This document shows positions 26,801 to 35,028 of a stretch of DNA of 64,000 bases, piece by piece. Both the position numbers and the translations under genes were made by a program. The first letter of the stretch is position 1. Every line of letters starts with the position of its first letter. This DNA is from Desulfamplus magnetovallimortis (GTDB taxonomy: Bacteria; Desulfobacterota; Desulfobacteria; Desulfobacterales; Desulfobacteraceae): positions 116,449 to 180,448 of the forward strand of contig NZ_LT828541.1 of NCBI RefSeq assembly GCF_900170035.1, in the 5' to 3' direction. Below the pieces are notes generated by a model, which searched no databases, was not told where the DNA came from, and saw nothing but the letters and a program-made list of their open reading frames with translations.

Positions 26801-27385
26801 GAAAAAAACTTCAAGATAAACCTCCATAGAATACGGAAGGTGCTGGAACCGGATGTGGACAAAGCAGCAGGCTACAGTTACATTACCCTTGAATCAGGCA
26901 GAGTCTCCCTTGATCCCATGCTTGTGACAACAGATATTGAAATATTTGACCAACTACTGGATCAGGGATATTCACACCTTGCAAGGGGTGATGAGCTACT
27001 TGCAATATCATTTTTTGAACAGGCAGTACAACTATACAAAGGTGATTTTCTGGCAGAAGAACCATATGAATCATGGATTTATTCCAAAAGGGATCATCTG
27101 ACAGGCAGGTTCCTTGACCTTTTAATGACAATGGCCAGAATCCATGAAGAGCGGGATGAGCCTCTTAAGGCAATAAAATATCTTAAAAAAGCAATAGAGA
27201 ACAATCCGGGATACGAGGAAGCATATCAAAACCTGATGATCGTCTATGCTGACTCTGGTATGCTGAAACCTGCAAAAGAGCTATATGAACAGTGCAGACA
27301 GACCCTTTACGAAGAGCTTGGGGTGGAACCGGATGCCGAGACGAAAAATATCTATAACAAAATTCTTTCCCTGCACCCCTTATGA
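23885..27385 (+). CDS. MalT/LuxR-type STAND regulator with SARP-like winged helix and BTAD
   Basis: 1166 aa from 23885; an internal ATG at 23915 (MLTEKPFKK) is an alternative. The first five codons lie in the right terminus of element A6. Residues ~20-330 are a STAND-type ATPase with Walker A GQAAQGKST and a FAIVLDNLE Walker B. Residues ~410-880 are TPR-like helices. Residues ~905-1005 are an OmpR/SARP-type winged helix (KLLLKSIICH, AGEKNFKINLHRIRKVLEP). The C-terminal ~150 residues are a bacterial transcriptional activation domain. Such proteins activate transcription after binding a small inducer. The target is unknown. A tandem ENQT.../TIEK duplication occurs near 240-265. Confidence 0.88.
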   Translation: MSILRTYADKMLTEKPFKKISHLFNPPRVHGIIIRKRLDNLLDSSRTKPLVLVQGQAAQGKSTLVASYLNRCFPDNAVWLHLGKRESDHTNMFELLLHAICSRDSLMNINSVKEEISPSLATLGAGDEISRETEIITSLLIPREIPFAIVLDNLESLDDKASSHLLIQNIVQELLHRETSVQLIIISRLIPSMGISMLKVEHRSLLLKNDDLAFTLEETADFFINRPIHKIGNKKSDLFKWLENQTKDNGTIEKKELENQTIANETIEKIYKITNGWAGGLALIAESMERGVDISRLPHNLTAEALQYFSHEIYDLLPHHIKHFLIRVSLFDEIDTEIVETLCDTPKAGEILDYLEKRNLFIQRLTGKNNRIYYRFNTLFRNFLYKALTDNLSPDQLRQFRIRAARFFENRGETERSVPYYLDGGELAMASDMIKKCATDLLLKGALPNLRRWLEALPDSMVQNDPWLLFYLTMTRRIRGGKRNVDDFTRALEIFRQKGDTRGCMLCTAYLIEACVFVRKSSEKILVWIQNGEKLLAQNRGNPLFSWAQALLWQHIAFGYIAGEVDIQKGLSSCRNARLLAKKINNSEIELNASIIMAFGYVRSGNFPGAAKLLKALKNMTDEGRHPEYRALNQLVRIDLELKKGNFKTADYYLAESEADVEKFGLLFLYPGFIELKAMHSIYTGKFENAKRFAEHLSDFSILSGNTFYLAQSCHIKAMVNYHAALSTQELPSGFETARKESEKALQLFYEKKGEDAHMYKARQLYGMILFKSKKFVEAHREFQETLGYFAKASSDISWCETLSMTGLLCWEESMPGKAQEYILTAIKKFVTAGYQRFSLMATSDFLDFLILGLCFDTSDELFSPVLSLITDKLPGHASERIIYILSHPLVQKQPQWQNRLKQIYRYTLPKITINTLGQFSIMINSQPVNDDTWEGNKPKLLLKSIICHSSHHVPKEKLIEDIWPDATSKAGEKNFKINLHRIRKVLEPDVDKAAGYSYITLESGRVSLDPMLVTTDIEIFDQLLDQGYSHLARGDELLAISFFEQAVQLYKGDFLAEEPYESWIYSKRDHLTGRFLDLLMTMARIHEERDEPLKAIKYLKKAIENNPGYEEAYQNLMIVYADSGMLKPAKELYEQCRQTLYEELGVEPDAETKNIYNKILSLHPL

Positions 27386-27582
27386 ACCTGGAGGTTCTGT
27401 CAGCTTGGTACGCCCCCAATTCTTCAATTCTTGGCCTGCTCCCAAATCTCTTGGCCTGAGCACAATCCCACAAGTCTATTCCACCATTCTACGCCGCTTC
27501 CTGTTAATACAGATATTACTGAAAGCCGATAAACAGCGAGCTGATTTTTGCCACATCCCCCCAAAATTTCTTTGGCATCTTC

Positions 27583-28254
27583 CTAAAGCAGTGCCAAACC
27601 ACGCATAATTTCGGCAAATTCCGGATTCTTGCCAGCAAACTGCCTCAATGCCTGAAGCTGCCTTCTCAAAAGGGAACCATCTGAGTGATCAAGATCAAGA
27701 TCATCATGCACTTCTCGCTCCAAAAGGTTTAGCTGATCACTTAATGGCTTTACCATTGTTCGACGATCCCAGGCAATATAAGCAAAAAGAGCAACAATCA
27801 AAGTCACAATAGAACCAAAAAAAACAAGCATCGTGTTATAGGAATCATCCAATCTACTGTTAAGAGCTTCATTGCTTAATTTCATCTCGGATCTAAGAGC
27901 TTCATTGCTTGATTTCATCTCGGATCTAAGAGCTTCATTGATTGATTTCATCTCGGATCTGAGAGCTTCATTGCTTGATTTCATCTCATCTCTCAAATCG
28001 GACATCCTTGATGAAAGGGCTTCATTGCTGGATTTCATCTCATCTCTCAAATCGGATATCCTTGATGAAAGGGCTTCATTACTGGATTTCATCTCCGATC
28101 TAAGGGCATCCTGCCCTGCTTCTAATCTTGCAAGCTTTTCGGTAATCTCACGATCAGAAATTCGAGGTGCAGTTTCCACCGCAAAAGTTAACAACGGTAA
28201 CAAAAAATGTAAAAATACAAGTATCATAAAATATAACAATTTAAAATTTATCAT
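27583..28254 (-). CDS. Exported coiled-coil membrane protein with 11-residue repeats
   Basis: 223 aa with a GAGGAA ribosome site. Signal peptide at ~1-26; residues ~35-130 are a heptad-like coiled coil made of near-identical units of the type RSEMKSSNEAL (11 residues, 33 bp), some extended by SSRISDLRD; transmembrane helix at ~142-164; then a charged cytoplasmic tail. The layout recalls Bdr-like repeat proteins and other periplasmic coiled-coil spacers. Function not recognised. Repeat number is likely to vary between strains. Confidence 0.75.
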   Translation of the reverse strand: MINFKLLYFMILVFLHFLLPLLTFAVETAPRISDREITEKLARLEAGQDALRSEMKSSNEALSSRISDLRDEMKSSNEALSSRMSDLRDEMKSSNEALRSEMKSINEALRSEMKSSNEALRSEMKLSNEALNSRLDDSYNTMLVFFGSIVTLIVALFAYIAWDRRTMVKPLSDQLNLLEREVHDDLDLDHSDGSLLRRQLQALRQFAGKNPEFAEIMRGLALL

Positions 28255-28510
28255 CGGTATTCCTCACATTAACAGTCTCATAATATCAAAAAAATCAACT
28301 CTCATATTTCTTATCAATATAAACATCTGCAAAACAAAAGACAATAAAAAAGGGAACAAGTATTATGTACCTGTCCCCATTTTTTCCTTTGATATTTCTT
28401 ATGATATCCGGTGTTAATCCAAACATAAACGCTGAAATCAAAGTTTTTACGAGTCCATCCGGATTCTATCCCTGAAATCCTGATCAACCAGTGACCTTTC
28501 ATCCCGTATA

Positions 28511-28593
28511 AACGTACATGGCGGATTACCGCCACAATCGAAGGGATGAAAGTCGTTTTTAAAACAGGCTGTTACCGAGACTTTCATATAAAA
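28511..28593 (+). repeat. Family B repeat, copy B2, overlapping the protease 3' end
   Basis: ACGTACATGGCGGATTACC opening with hairpin GGCGG/CCGCC, then GGGATGAAAGT and TTTTAAAACAGGCTGTTACC. The TTA at 28559-28561 inside it is the stop of the hydrogenase protease on the minus strand, and the repeat encodes the last ~10 residues of that protein. Confidence 0.8.
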
Positions 28594-29038
28594 TCTTCAA
28601 GATCATCCTTGCCACAGGCTCAACCTGGGCGGCAATTGCAGGGGTAAGCTCTGTGCTGAGAGTACTTATATCCTGGGGCTCCACACCAAGTATAACAGTC
28701 TCCGGCACATTTCCCATAAGCCTGCAAAGGCTCAATGCCTCCAGAAGGTCAACCTGATGTATGGAGTTTTTACCAAGAATCCTATTGGGAATATCATCAC
28801 CTTCAAGGCGATGCAGATCACCTGGTTTTCCCCTGTTTATTATGGTATCAACCACAATAAGCCTGCGGGCACTTGAAATTACCCCAAGAAGATTTATCCC
28901 AAGAACCCCTCCATCCACAACTTCAATATTATCAGGCAAATCATACTCATTCTGAAGTTTTTCAACTACCCTGATACCAAATCCATCATCAGAATAGAGA
29001 ATATTGCCAACACCAAGAACCATGACATCACTTTTCAT
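28559..29038 (-). CDS. [NiFe] hydrogenase maturation protease (HynC/HyaD family)
   Basis: 159 aa from the ATG at 29038; an ATG seven codons earlier (29059) is also possible. VLGVGNILYSDDGFGIRVVEKL is the hallmark of the family (GNxLxxDDGxG, with Glu/Asp and a later His as nickel ligands; DGG at ~40). It trims the C-terminal tail of the large subunit after nickel insertion. It follows the large-subunit gene on the same strand, separated by inserted C, A and B repeats. Its last residues (YESLGNSLF) are encoded by family B sequence, so the native C-terminus has been replaced. Confidence 0.92.
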   Translation of the reverse strand: MKSDVMVLGVGNILYSDDGFGIRVVEKLQNEYDLPDNIEVVDGGVLGINLLGVISSARRLIVVDTIINRGKPGDLHRLEGDDIPNRILGKNSIHQVDLLEALSLCRLMGNVPETVILGVEPQDISTLSTELTPAIAAQVEPVARMILKILYESLGNSLF

Positions 29039-29075
29039 TGATCTCAACCTGTAATTCATTCGTCTGTTCTAAATA

Positions 29076-29144
29076 TTTACCGTAAAAATGACTATCATTT
29101 TTATATTTGGGGGTGATTGATACATAATCAATCGTGCTCGTTTA
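29076..29144 (+). repeat. Family C repeat unit
   Basis: A single unit TTTACCGTAAAAATGACTA... with second hairpin TGATTGAT/ATCAATC, ending CTCGTTTA. It lies directly upstream of the protease gene. Element A7 abuts its end. Confidence 0.75.
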
Positions 29145-29387
29145 CTCAAAAACGACACCTATGTGCTTTTGAACCTTGTCAATACTGTCAGACTCAGGAT
29201 GCCCAGGATCACAAGGATTTACAGGATAAAAATCCTGAGCATCCTGTAAATCCTGGTTATCCTGGTTCAGACAAATGCAATAACGTACATGGCGGATTAC
29301 CGCCACAATCGAAGGGATGAAAGTTATTTTCAAAACAGGCTGTTACTGAGACTTTCATATAAAACGCCAAAAAGTTGTCGATTTTGA
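29145..29387. mobile_element. Family A element A7 carrying a nested family B copy (B3)
   Basis: Left terminus CTCAAAAACGACACC and a right end GTCGATTTTGA. The sequence is continuous with A except that family B (29283-29364, ACGTACATGGCGG...CATATAAAA) is inserted in the right arm. No target duplication is preserved. It separates the large-subunit gene from its protease gene. Confidence 0.8.
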
Positions 29388-29391
29388 TTAT

Positions 29392-31029
29392 TTAAACCAC
29401 CTGCACCTTGTAAGTCTCATTGCTTTCAGGATCAACAACATGCACAGCACAGGCAATACATGGATCATATGAATGCACTGTTCTTAATATTTCCAGGGGT
29501 TTTGATGCGTCAGCAACAGGTGTTCCGATAAGTGATCTCTCCACAGGTCCCTTATTTCCCTTTGCATCAGCAGGACCGAAATTCCATGTGGAAGGGACAA
29601 CATACTGATAATTCTTGATCTTGCTATCTTCAATCTCTATCCAGTGCCCCAAAGCGCCCCTTGGTACATCGTTAAGACCAAAGCCTTTTCCTGTTTTTGG
29701 CATCTCCCATGCCTGATAGGTCTTTTTATCACCACTTGCAATATTGCTCTTAAGTGTTTCAAGCCAGTCGCCCATGGCATTGCCTATCACCTGTGTCTCA
29801 ATTGCCCTTGCAGCGGTCCTTCCAAGTGTTGAAAAAAGTGCCTCTTTTCCAATAGATAGTTTTTTCAAAACACCATTTACAGCAGCCTGAACATCAGCAT
29901 TACCATGGGCATATGCCACAAGCACCCTTGCAAGTGGGCCAACCTCTGCTGCAAGACCATCATATCGTGGAGCTTTAAGCCAGCTATAGCTTTTATCTGT
30001 ATCGTAAACAGGTTCCCCCTGAATGGGGCGTGTCTCTCCAGCAAAAGGATGTCGAGCTTTGCCTTTTTCATACCATGCACGGGTGACATCTTCTGTGATC
30101 ATATCGGGGTTGATATTTTCAACCTCCAGCCCCTTGCGAATGAAACCAGCAGGCATAAGTTTTTCATTTTCGGCAGTGTCATTGGCAAAATCCCCATAGG
30201 CAAGAAAAGCATCGTTGTTGCCACCAATTGCACCCCAATCCTTGTAAAATGAAGCAATTGCCAAAAGATCCGGAATATAGATCTTATCAATAAAATCTGT
30301 TGTCTCTTTCCATATCTCTCCAAATTCATGAATGCGATCCGCACTTAAATCTTTGACAGATGTGACACCCCCAACAACCAAAAACTGGGGATGCGGATTC
30401 TTGCCACCAAATACAGCGTGCATTCTTGCCGCTTTTGCCTGGAGCTTGAGAGCTTCAATATAATGTGAAGCAGCCATTAGATTGGCCTCGGGTGGAAGGA
30501 GATAAGCTGAATGTCCCCAGTATCCATTGTTAAAAGGACCAAGCTGACCGCTTGAGACAAAGGTTTTAAGTTTATCCTGAATCTCCCTGAAATATTCGCT
30601 TTTTTGGGGCATCCCGCTTACGTTTTCCGAAAGCTTTGCAGTTTTCACAGGATCTGCATCTAGGGCACTTACAATATCCACCCAGTCAAGTGCATGGAGA
30701 TGATAGAAATGAACCAGATGATCATGCTGAAACTGTGCCCCGTGGATCAGGTTTCTAATGAGACGTGCATTATCAGGGATTGTGATATTGCAGGCATCCT
30801 CAACCGCTCTGACTGATGAAAGTGCATGAACATAGGTACAGACCCCGCAGGATCTCTGTACAAAATGATGAGCATCCCGTGGATCCCTTCCCGTAAGCAT
30901 CATCTCAATGCCACGGAACATCTGTCCCGAGCACCAGGCATCCTTTACCTTTCCGTTTTCAATCTCAACCTCTATTCTCAAGTGTCCTTCGATCCTTGTA
31001 ATAGGATCAATGATAATTCTTTTACCCAT
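29392..31029 (-). CDS. hynA: Periplasmic [NiFe] hydrogenase large subunit
   Basis: 545 aa, the usual size for group 1 uptake hydrogenases. N-terminal RIEGHLRIEV, proximal nickel motif CGVCTYVHALSS and C-terminal DPCIACAVH. The nickel-site residue is Cys, not Sec, so this is a [NiFe] and not a [NiFeSe] enzyme. The 15 residues after the final His (VVDPESNETYKVQVV) are the tail removed by the protease. It has no signal of its own and is exported with the small subunit. It starts with an AGGGGA site, 167 bases after the small-subunit gene. It oxidises H2 in the periplasm, normally feeding cytochrome c3. Confidence 0.97.
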   Translation of the reverse strand: MGKRIIIDPITRIEGHLRIEVEIENGKVKDAWCSGQMFRGIEMMLTGRDPRDAHHFVQRSCGVCTYVHALSSVRAVEDACNITIPDNARLIRNLIHGAQFQHDHLVHFYHLHALDWVDIVSALDADPVKTAKLSENVSGMPQKSEYFREIQDKLKTFVSSGQLGPFNNGYWGHSAYLLPPEANLMAASHYIEALKLQAKAARMHAVFGGKNPHPQFLVVGGVTSVKDLSADRIHEFGEIWKETTDFIDKIYIPDLLAIASFYKDWGAIGGNNDAFLAYGDFANDTAENEKLMPAGFIRKGLEVENINPDMITEDVTRAWYEKGKARHPFAGETRPIQGEPVYDTDKSYSWLKAPRYDGLAAEVGPLARVLVAYAHGNADVQAAVNGVLKKLSIGKEALFSTLGRTAARAIETQVIGNAMGDWLETLKSNIASGDKKTYQAWEMPKTGKGFGLNDVPRGALGHWIEIEDSKIKNYQYVVPSTWNFGPADAKGNKGPVERSLIGTPVADASKPLEILRTVHSYDPCIACAVHVVDPESNETYKVQVV

Positions 31030-31196
31030 AATAATATCCCCTGATTAATAATAGCAATTTTGATGAGCCTGTAAAACATTCCACCCTGAGCTATACTAAT
31101 TAATTATTATGTAATTATTAGTAATTGACAGGCTATTGTTATGGAAATTTCGAGGCCACGAATATTGATAGTTTTAACTTTTCACACGAGCATCAA

Positions 31197-32144
31197 TCAT
31201 GCCTCTTCGTAAAAAGGTGTCATTGTATCCCAAAAACCAGGCTCGCTGCACCCTATGCATGGGTGGCCAGCCTGTATGGGAAAACTTGTGCCATCATTAA
31301 ATTTTGCAGTGGGACAGTTATTATAGGTTTCAGGGCCTCTGCAACCCATTTTGTAAAGGCAATATCCCAGTTCAGCCTCCTTTGAACCGAACTCTTCTAC
31401 ATACTCGTCATTTTCAAAATGCTTTAATCTTGGACAACGGTCATGAACTGTTTCTGCATATGCAAAAAGAGGTCGTCCCAGCTCATCAAGTTCTATCTTC
31501 TCCTTATTTAGATATTTCACTATTGTTGCAAGCAAGTTCAAAGGATTAGGCGGACATCCAGGAAGGTTTATGGTTGCAACACCAATGGCATCTTTTACGC
31601 CTTTATATCCGCCAGGATTGGGAGCGGCTGCCGGAAGACCTCCGTAAGCTGCACATGTACCAAGGGCTATTGTTGCAGCAGCATTGGGAATGATGGATTT
31701 TGCAATTTCAAGAAAGCTTCTGTCAGCAACCTTACCGTAACCACCATTATATTTTGTGGCAATGGAGCCTTCAACCACGCATACAAATTTCCCTTTGTAT
31801 TTTTCCACTGCATCGTGAAGTGACTTTTCTGCCTGATGCCCTGACGCAGCCATTATGGTTTCATGATATTCCACAGATATGGTTTCAAGAATTATAGCTC
31901 CTACATCAGGGGTTCGCAAAAAAGCTTCCGAACACCCTGTACACTCTCCAAAATGGAGCCATATAACAGGTGGACGAGGTGATGCAGCAGCCTTCTCAAC
32001 TGCCTTCACCACCTGCCCTGTACAGGATAATGTCAATCCCATTGATGCAGTCAATGCTGTACAATATTTAAGAAAATCCCGCCTGGAGACACCTTTTGCT
32101 TCAAGACGATCATAAAACTCCTGGTTTCTGTCTTTTTCTTCCAT
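31197..32144 (-). CDS. hynB: Periplasmic [NiFe] hydrogenase small subunit (Tat signal)
   Basis: 315 aa. Tat motif SRRDFLK near residue 20 followed by a hydrophobic stretch. Cluster ligands are visible in ECTGCSEAFL, GTCAAYGG, LPGCPPNP, HDRCPRLKHF, a CLYKMGCRGPETYNNC stretch and PCIGCSEPGFWD, the order of the Desulfovibrio-type subunit. The end WDTMTPFY is typical, with no C-terminal membrane helix, so the dimer is soluble. AAGGAGGTG ribosome site. It is the first gene of the hydrogenase operon. Confidence 0.97.
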   Translation of the reverse strand: MEEKDRNQEFYDRLEAKGVSRRDFLKYCTALTASMGLTLSCTGQVVKAVEKAAASPRPPVIWLHFGECTGCSEAFLRTPDVGAIILETISVEYHETIMAASGHQAEKSLHDAVEKYKGKFVCVVEGSIATKYNGGYGKVADRSFLEIAKSIIPNAAATIALGTCAAYGGLPAAAPNPGGYKGVKDAIGVATINLPGCPPNPLNLLATIVKYLNKEKIELDELGRPLFAYAETVHDRCPRLKHFENDEYVEEFGSKEAELGYCLYKMGCRGPETYNNCPTAKFNDGTSFPIQAGHPCIGCSEPGFWDTMTPFYEEA

Positions 32145-32203
32145 AGCACCTCCTTGATGCTGTTTTAAAGTTATCTAAAAATCCAAATTTTACTGCATAT
32201 TCA

Positions 32204-32350
32204 GCAGTTATTGCATTTGTCTGAATCAGGATAACCAAGATGGGCAGGATGTTCAGGATAAATAATCCTGCCTTATCATGTTAATCATGGATATCCTGAT
32301 TCAGACAGTATTAACAAGGCTCAAAAGAGAACAGGTGTCGTCTTTTAAAA
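32204..32350. mobile_element. Family A element A8 (termini degraded)
   Basis: The core arms TGTCTGAATCAGGAT and ATCCTGATTCAGACA are intact and the right end reads CAGGTGTCGTCTTTT. The left terminus is lost. The stretch TTATCTAAAAA occurs on both sides (32171-32181 and 32352-32362), possibly an older duplication. Upstream of the hydrogenase operon. Confidence 0.7.
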
Positions 32351-32394
32351 ATTATCTAAAAAGCAATATTATATCTATTTTGTTTTTAATAATA

Positions 32395-32943
32395 CTATTG
32401 AATAAACCCTTGAAATATCTCCCTTAAATCCTTCTGGGTAATTTTTTCCATAAGAATATCATCGTAATCAGCCTCTTCATCCAAATCTGGAATATCTGTT
32501 TTTATTGAAAAAGCCTTATTCCCGCCACCATCCACATGGGCAACCTCCATTGGGTCTGTTACTGAAGAATTGGCTCTACAGGATAATCCCTGATGCTCAT
32601 AAAGGTTCAGATTTGGCAAAAAATTATCTATTTTGAGATTGCGATTTTTATCAAGCCATGTATCACAACTATCATGACTTCCGGTATAAAGGACGTAAAC
32701 TGCTTTACGCTCTTTAACGCAGATCATTCGGTATCCTTTTCCAAGGTCATATTTAAGGCATTTTTTAATCCTGGCATCACCGTTACGGCTCAACTTTCCT
32801 GCATGAACAGGTTTTGTTCCCGTTGCAAGAGAATGGATTATCTGTTCAGCTTTTTTTGCAGCAAAAGCAGGAGTGTTTTCCTGATCCTGCAAGCGCTGAA
32901 ACTCCTTTTCAACCTTGGTGTGAATATATACATGTTCAATCAC
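32395..32943 (-). CDS. RelE/ParE-fold protein with C-terminal extension
   Basis: 182 aa with a GTG start preceded by GGGAG. Residues 1-~100 (TKVEKEFQRLQ, CLKYDLGKGYRMICVKERKAVYVLYTGSHDSCDTW) match the RelE/HigB-type toxin fold seen in mRNA-interferase-like proteins. Residues ~110-182 are an acidic extension. No antitoxin gene is adjacent on either side, so it is either an orphan or a domesticated relative. Catalytic residues cannot be confirmed by eye. Confidence 0.6.
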   Translation of the reverse strand: MIEHVYIHTKVEKEFQRLQDQENTPAFAAKKAEQIIHSLATGTKPVHAGKLSRNGDARIKKCLKYDLGKGYRMICVKERKAVYVLYTGSHDSCDTWLDKNRNLKIDNFLPNLNLYEHQGLSCRANSSVTDPMEVAHVDGGGNKAFSIKTDIPDLDEEADYDDILMEKITQKDLREIFQGFIQ

Positions 32944-33017
32944 TGTATGGACTCCCTTTCAGGTTGAATGTCCGGAAAGTCAGATCAATTTATTTCCGGA
33001 CAATATGGTTTTATTGT

Positions 33018-33329
33018 TTATGAACAGCAGGAGCCTTTTGTGCCGCATGAAGAGCATCCTGATGACAGTTGAAGGCTTGATTTCAAGTGAAACCCCATGC
33101 CGGAGTAGTCAATCTCAACCGGCTTTGCCTCATCAAGAAGTTTGCTATCCATAAGATACTCTATCCCCTCAACTTCATGAACTGAATCGTTACCACTTTT
33201 ATCATCCAGTGCCATGGCAAGCTGGGGGCCGCCGCATCCGTTATTTAAAAAAATTCTTATCGGTTTGATCTCTTTGCCTTCAAAATATGCTTTAATCTGC
33301 TCCCTGGCAGATTCAGTAACTGTGATCAT
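33018..33329 (-). CDS. HesB/IscA-like Fe-S (selenoprotein-related) protein
   Basis: 103 aa with a strong AAAGGAGAT site. A-type carrier-like fold: NGCGGPQLAMALDD near residue 30, and a Cys-rich tail CSSCGTKGSCC. It resembles the small HesB-like subfamily in which several members carry selenocysteine next to the CGGP motif; this copy has Cys. It lies between the RelE-like gene and the HdrD-like gene. It may store or deliver an Fe-S cluster, or possibly bind selenium or sulfur. Confidence 0.78.
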   Translation of the reverse strand: MITVTESAREQIKAYFEGKEIKPIRIFLNNGCGGPQLAMALDDKSGNDSVHEVEGIEYLMDSKLLDEAKPVEIDYSGMGFHLKSSLQLSSGCSSCGTKGSCCS

Positions 33330-33382
33330 TTTATCTCCTTTATCGTGAAAGTATGGAGGGCAGTTGGGTCACCCATAAAGTA

Positions 33383-34675
33383 TTAATCCAGCCCATATTC
33401 AGCAAGATCAGGCCCAAGATATGTTCTCTCGTTTTCACCAAGAATCCCAAGTGATAAACATATAAGTGTCCAAAGGTGAACAGTGTGGTACCCCCCACGA
33501 AAATGGTGGGAGAGATCCTCAATTTGAGCATGACAATTATGACATGGAGTTACCACATAATCTGCACCTGTGGCTTTTATCTGATTGAACTTTATGACAC
33601 CATATTCACGTCGCTCATCATTATAACCGGACTGTAAGGCTCCTCCTCCGCCACCGCAGCAAAAATTGTTTGACTTGTTGGGAGTCATATCCACAAAATT
33701 TTCCTCCCCCACAACCTGTTTCACAACAAAACGCAGATCATCGGCCATACTGTCCCCACGGGATTTACGAATGAGATTGCAGGGATCCTGTACCGTAAAT
33801 TTAATATTTCCGGTATTCCAGTCGGAATTGACAGGAAGCTTGCCCTCCCGTATCCACTGTGCATAGAGCTCCACAATGCTTTTGAGTTCAAATTTATGGG
33901 GGATATTGAAACGCTGCAAGCCTGACCACAACGCAAAAAAGGAGTGTCCGCATTCGGTGTTGACAAGGACTTTGCATCCAAGTCTGTCTATGTGTTCTGC
34001 CTGCTCACGGATGATATGCTCCCAGGAAGAATCATCGGCAAGGAACATGCAGTAATTCTCTCCTGCCCACATGGTGGAGTAGTATGTCCAGTCCGCTCCT
34101 GCCTTATGCAGGATTTTCCACAGGGGCAGAAGTTCATCAGGCTCTGTTACAGGCTCACGGGAATTCTGGTTCAGGGCAAAAAAAGCCCCTTCCCTGTCAA
34201 TATCTGCCTTAAGCTCTTCAAATCCAGGCTGGGTCTCCCGGCACTCCTCGGCCAGATCTTCAACGGTGAATTTAAAATCATCCAAAGGAACGCCCATGGC
34301 ACCTCCTCTGGATTTAAGATGGTGGTCGCAGGAACCAAGAATTCCCTTGGGTCTCTCTTCCCTTGGCCACTTTGATCTAATGTAATAGATCAATTGAGGG
34401 ATATTCAACTGCATCGGGCAAATGTCATAACATCTTTTACACATGGTGCATGACCATACCCATGGATGACGTTCAAGCTCGGCATCCATACCGAGCACTG
34501 CCATCCTGACAAATTTTCTGGGATCCATATCCATGATCCCTGTGGCAGGGCAGCCGCTGGAACAGGCGGCACAAGTCAGGCAGGCGGTAAGGTTACCGTC
34601 CTCTATTAATGCATTTACCTGATCTTTAATTCCATTTACTTTCCTGAATTCATTCAGTTTCAATACGTCGAGCAT
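33383..34675 (-). CDS. HdrD/TmcB-like Fe-S oxidoreductase with CCG domains
   Basis: 430 aa, GGAGG site. Two [4Fe-4S] motifs: CLTCAACSSGCP (~33-44) and CTMCKRCYDICP (~76-87). Then CCG-type cysteine domains with TECGHSFFALW, DPCNLIRKS, CCGGGGGALQSG and TPCHNCHAQ. These are features of heterodisulfide-reductase subunit D and of TmcB of sulfate reducers. There are no membrane helices. HdrD-like proteins reduce or oxidise disulfide-type substrates, or pass electrons to a membrane partner. No Tmc cytochrome or HdrE gene is adjacent, so the partner is unknown. Confidence 0.88.
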   Translation of the reverse strand: MLDVLKLNEFRKVNGIKDQVNALIEDGNLTACLTCAACSSGCPATGIMDMDPRKFVRMAVLGMDAELERHPWVWSCTMCKRCYDICPMQLNIPQLIYYIRSKWPREERPKGILGSCDHHLKSRGGAMGVPLDDFKFTVEDLAEECRETQPGFEELKADIDREGAFFALNQNSREPVTEPDELLPLWKILHKAGADWTYYSTMWAGENYCMFLADDSSWEHIIREQAEHIDRLGCKVLVNTECGHSFFALWSGLQRFNIPHKFELKSIVELYAQWIREGKLPVNSDWNTGNIKFTVQDPCNLIRKSRGDSMADDLRFVVKQVVGEENFVDMTPNKSNNFCCGGGGGALQSGYNDERREYGVIKFNQIKATGADYVVTPCHNCHAQIEDLSHHFRGGYHTVHLWTLICLSLGILGENERTYLGPDLAEYGLD

Positions 34676-35028
34676 CCAAAAACCTCCAACAACTGGACAG
34701 GCTTATGCCATGACTCAACAGCGGGTAAATCATGGCAAATATAAATGCAGCTGCCGGACACGGGCAGCTCTCGGACAAGGCTGTCAGTGTTGGTAAATTA
34801 TTGAATTCATTGAAAGCTCCACAGAGATTAAAGTAAATATTAGGTGAACCACTTATTAAAACAGAATATGATGTGTTTTCAGTGTAAACAGGCATGATTG
34901 ATTACGTATCAATCACCCCCAAATATAAAAATGATAGTCATTTTCACGGTAACCTGTCATGACAGCAGAGACAAGACATGCCTTGTCTCTACTGCCGCCC
35001 CCGAATATGAAAATTTGTATTCATTTTA
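34676..35028. other. Intergenic region with two inverted family C units
   Basis: 34676-34884 is unique sequence with no gene recognised. The rest is family C. Confidence 0.5.
34885..35028 (-). repeat. Family C repeat, two units (minus orientation)
   Basis: Unit 34885-34952 has the TGATTGAT/ATCAATCA hairpin. Unit 34953-35028 carries a longer insert in the hairpin position, AGAGACAAG/CTTGTCTCT, related to the palindrome at 54181. The yedF stop codon lies at its edge. Confidence 0.75.

Noticed and set aside
29392..29480. [NiFeSe] hydrogenase
   Set aside because: The C-terminal nickel motif is DPCIACAVH with a TGC-type codon, with no TGA in frame.
33018..33329. Selenocysteine in the HesB-like protein
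   Set aside because: The CGGP-adjacent positions are normal codons and the frame is uninterrupted.
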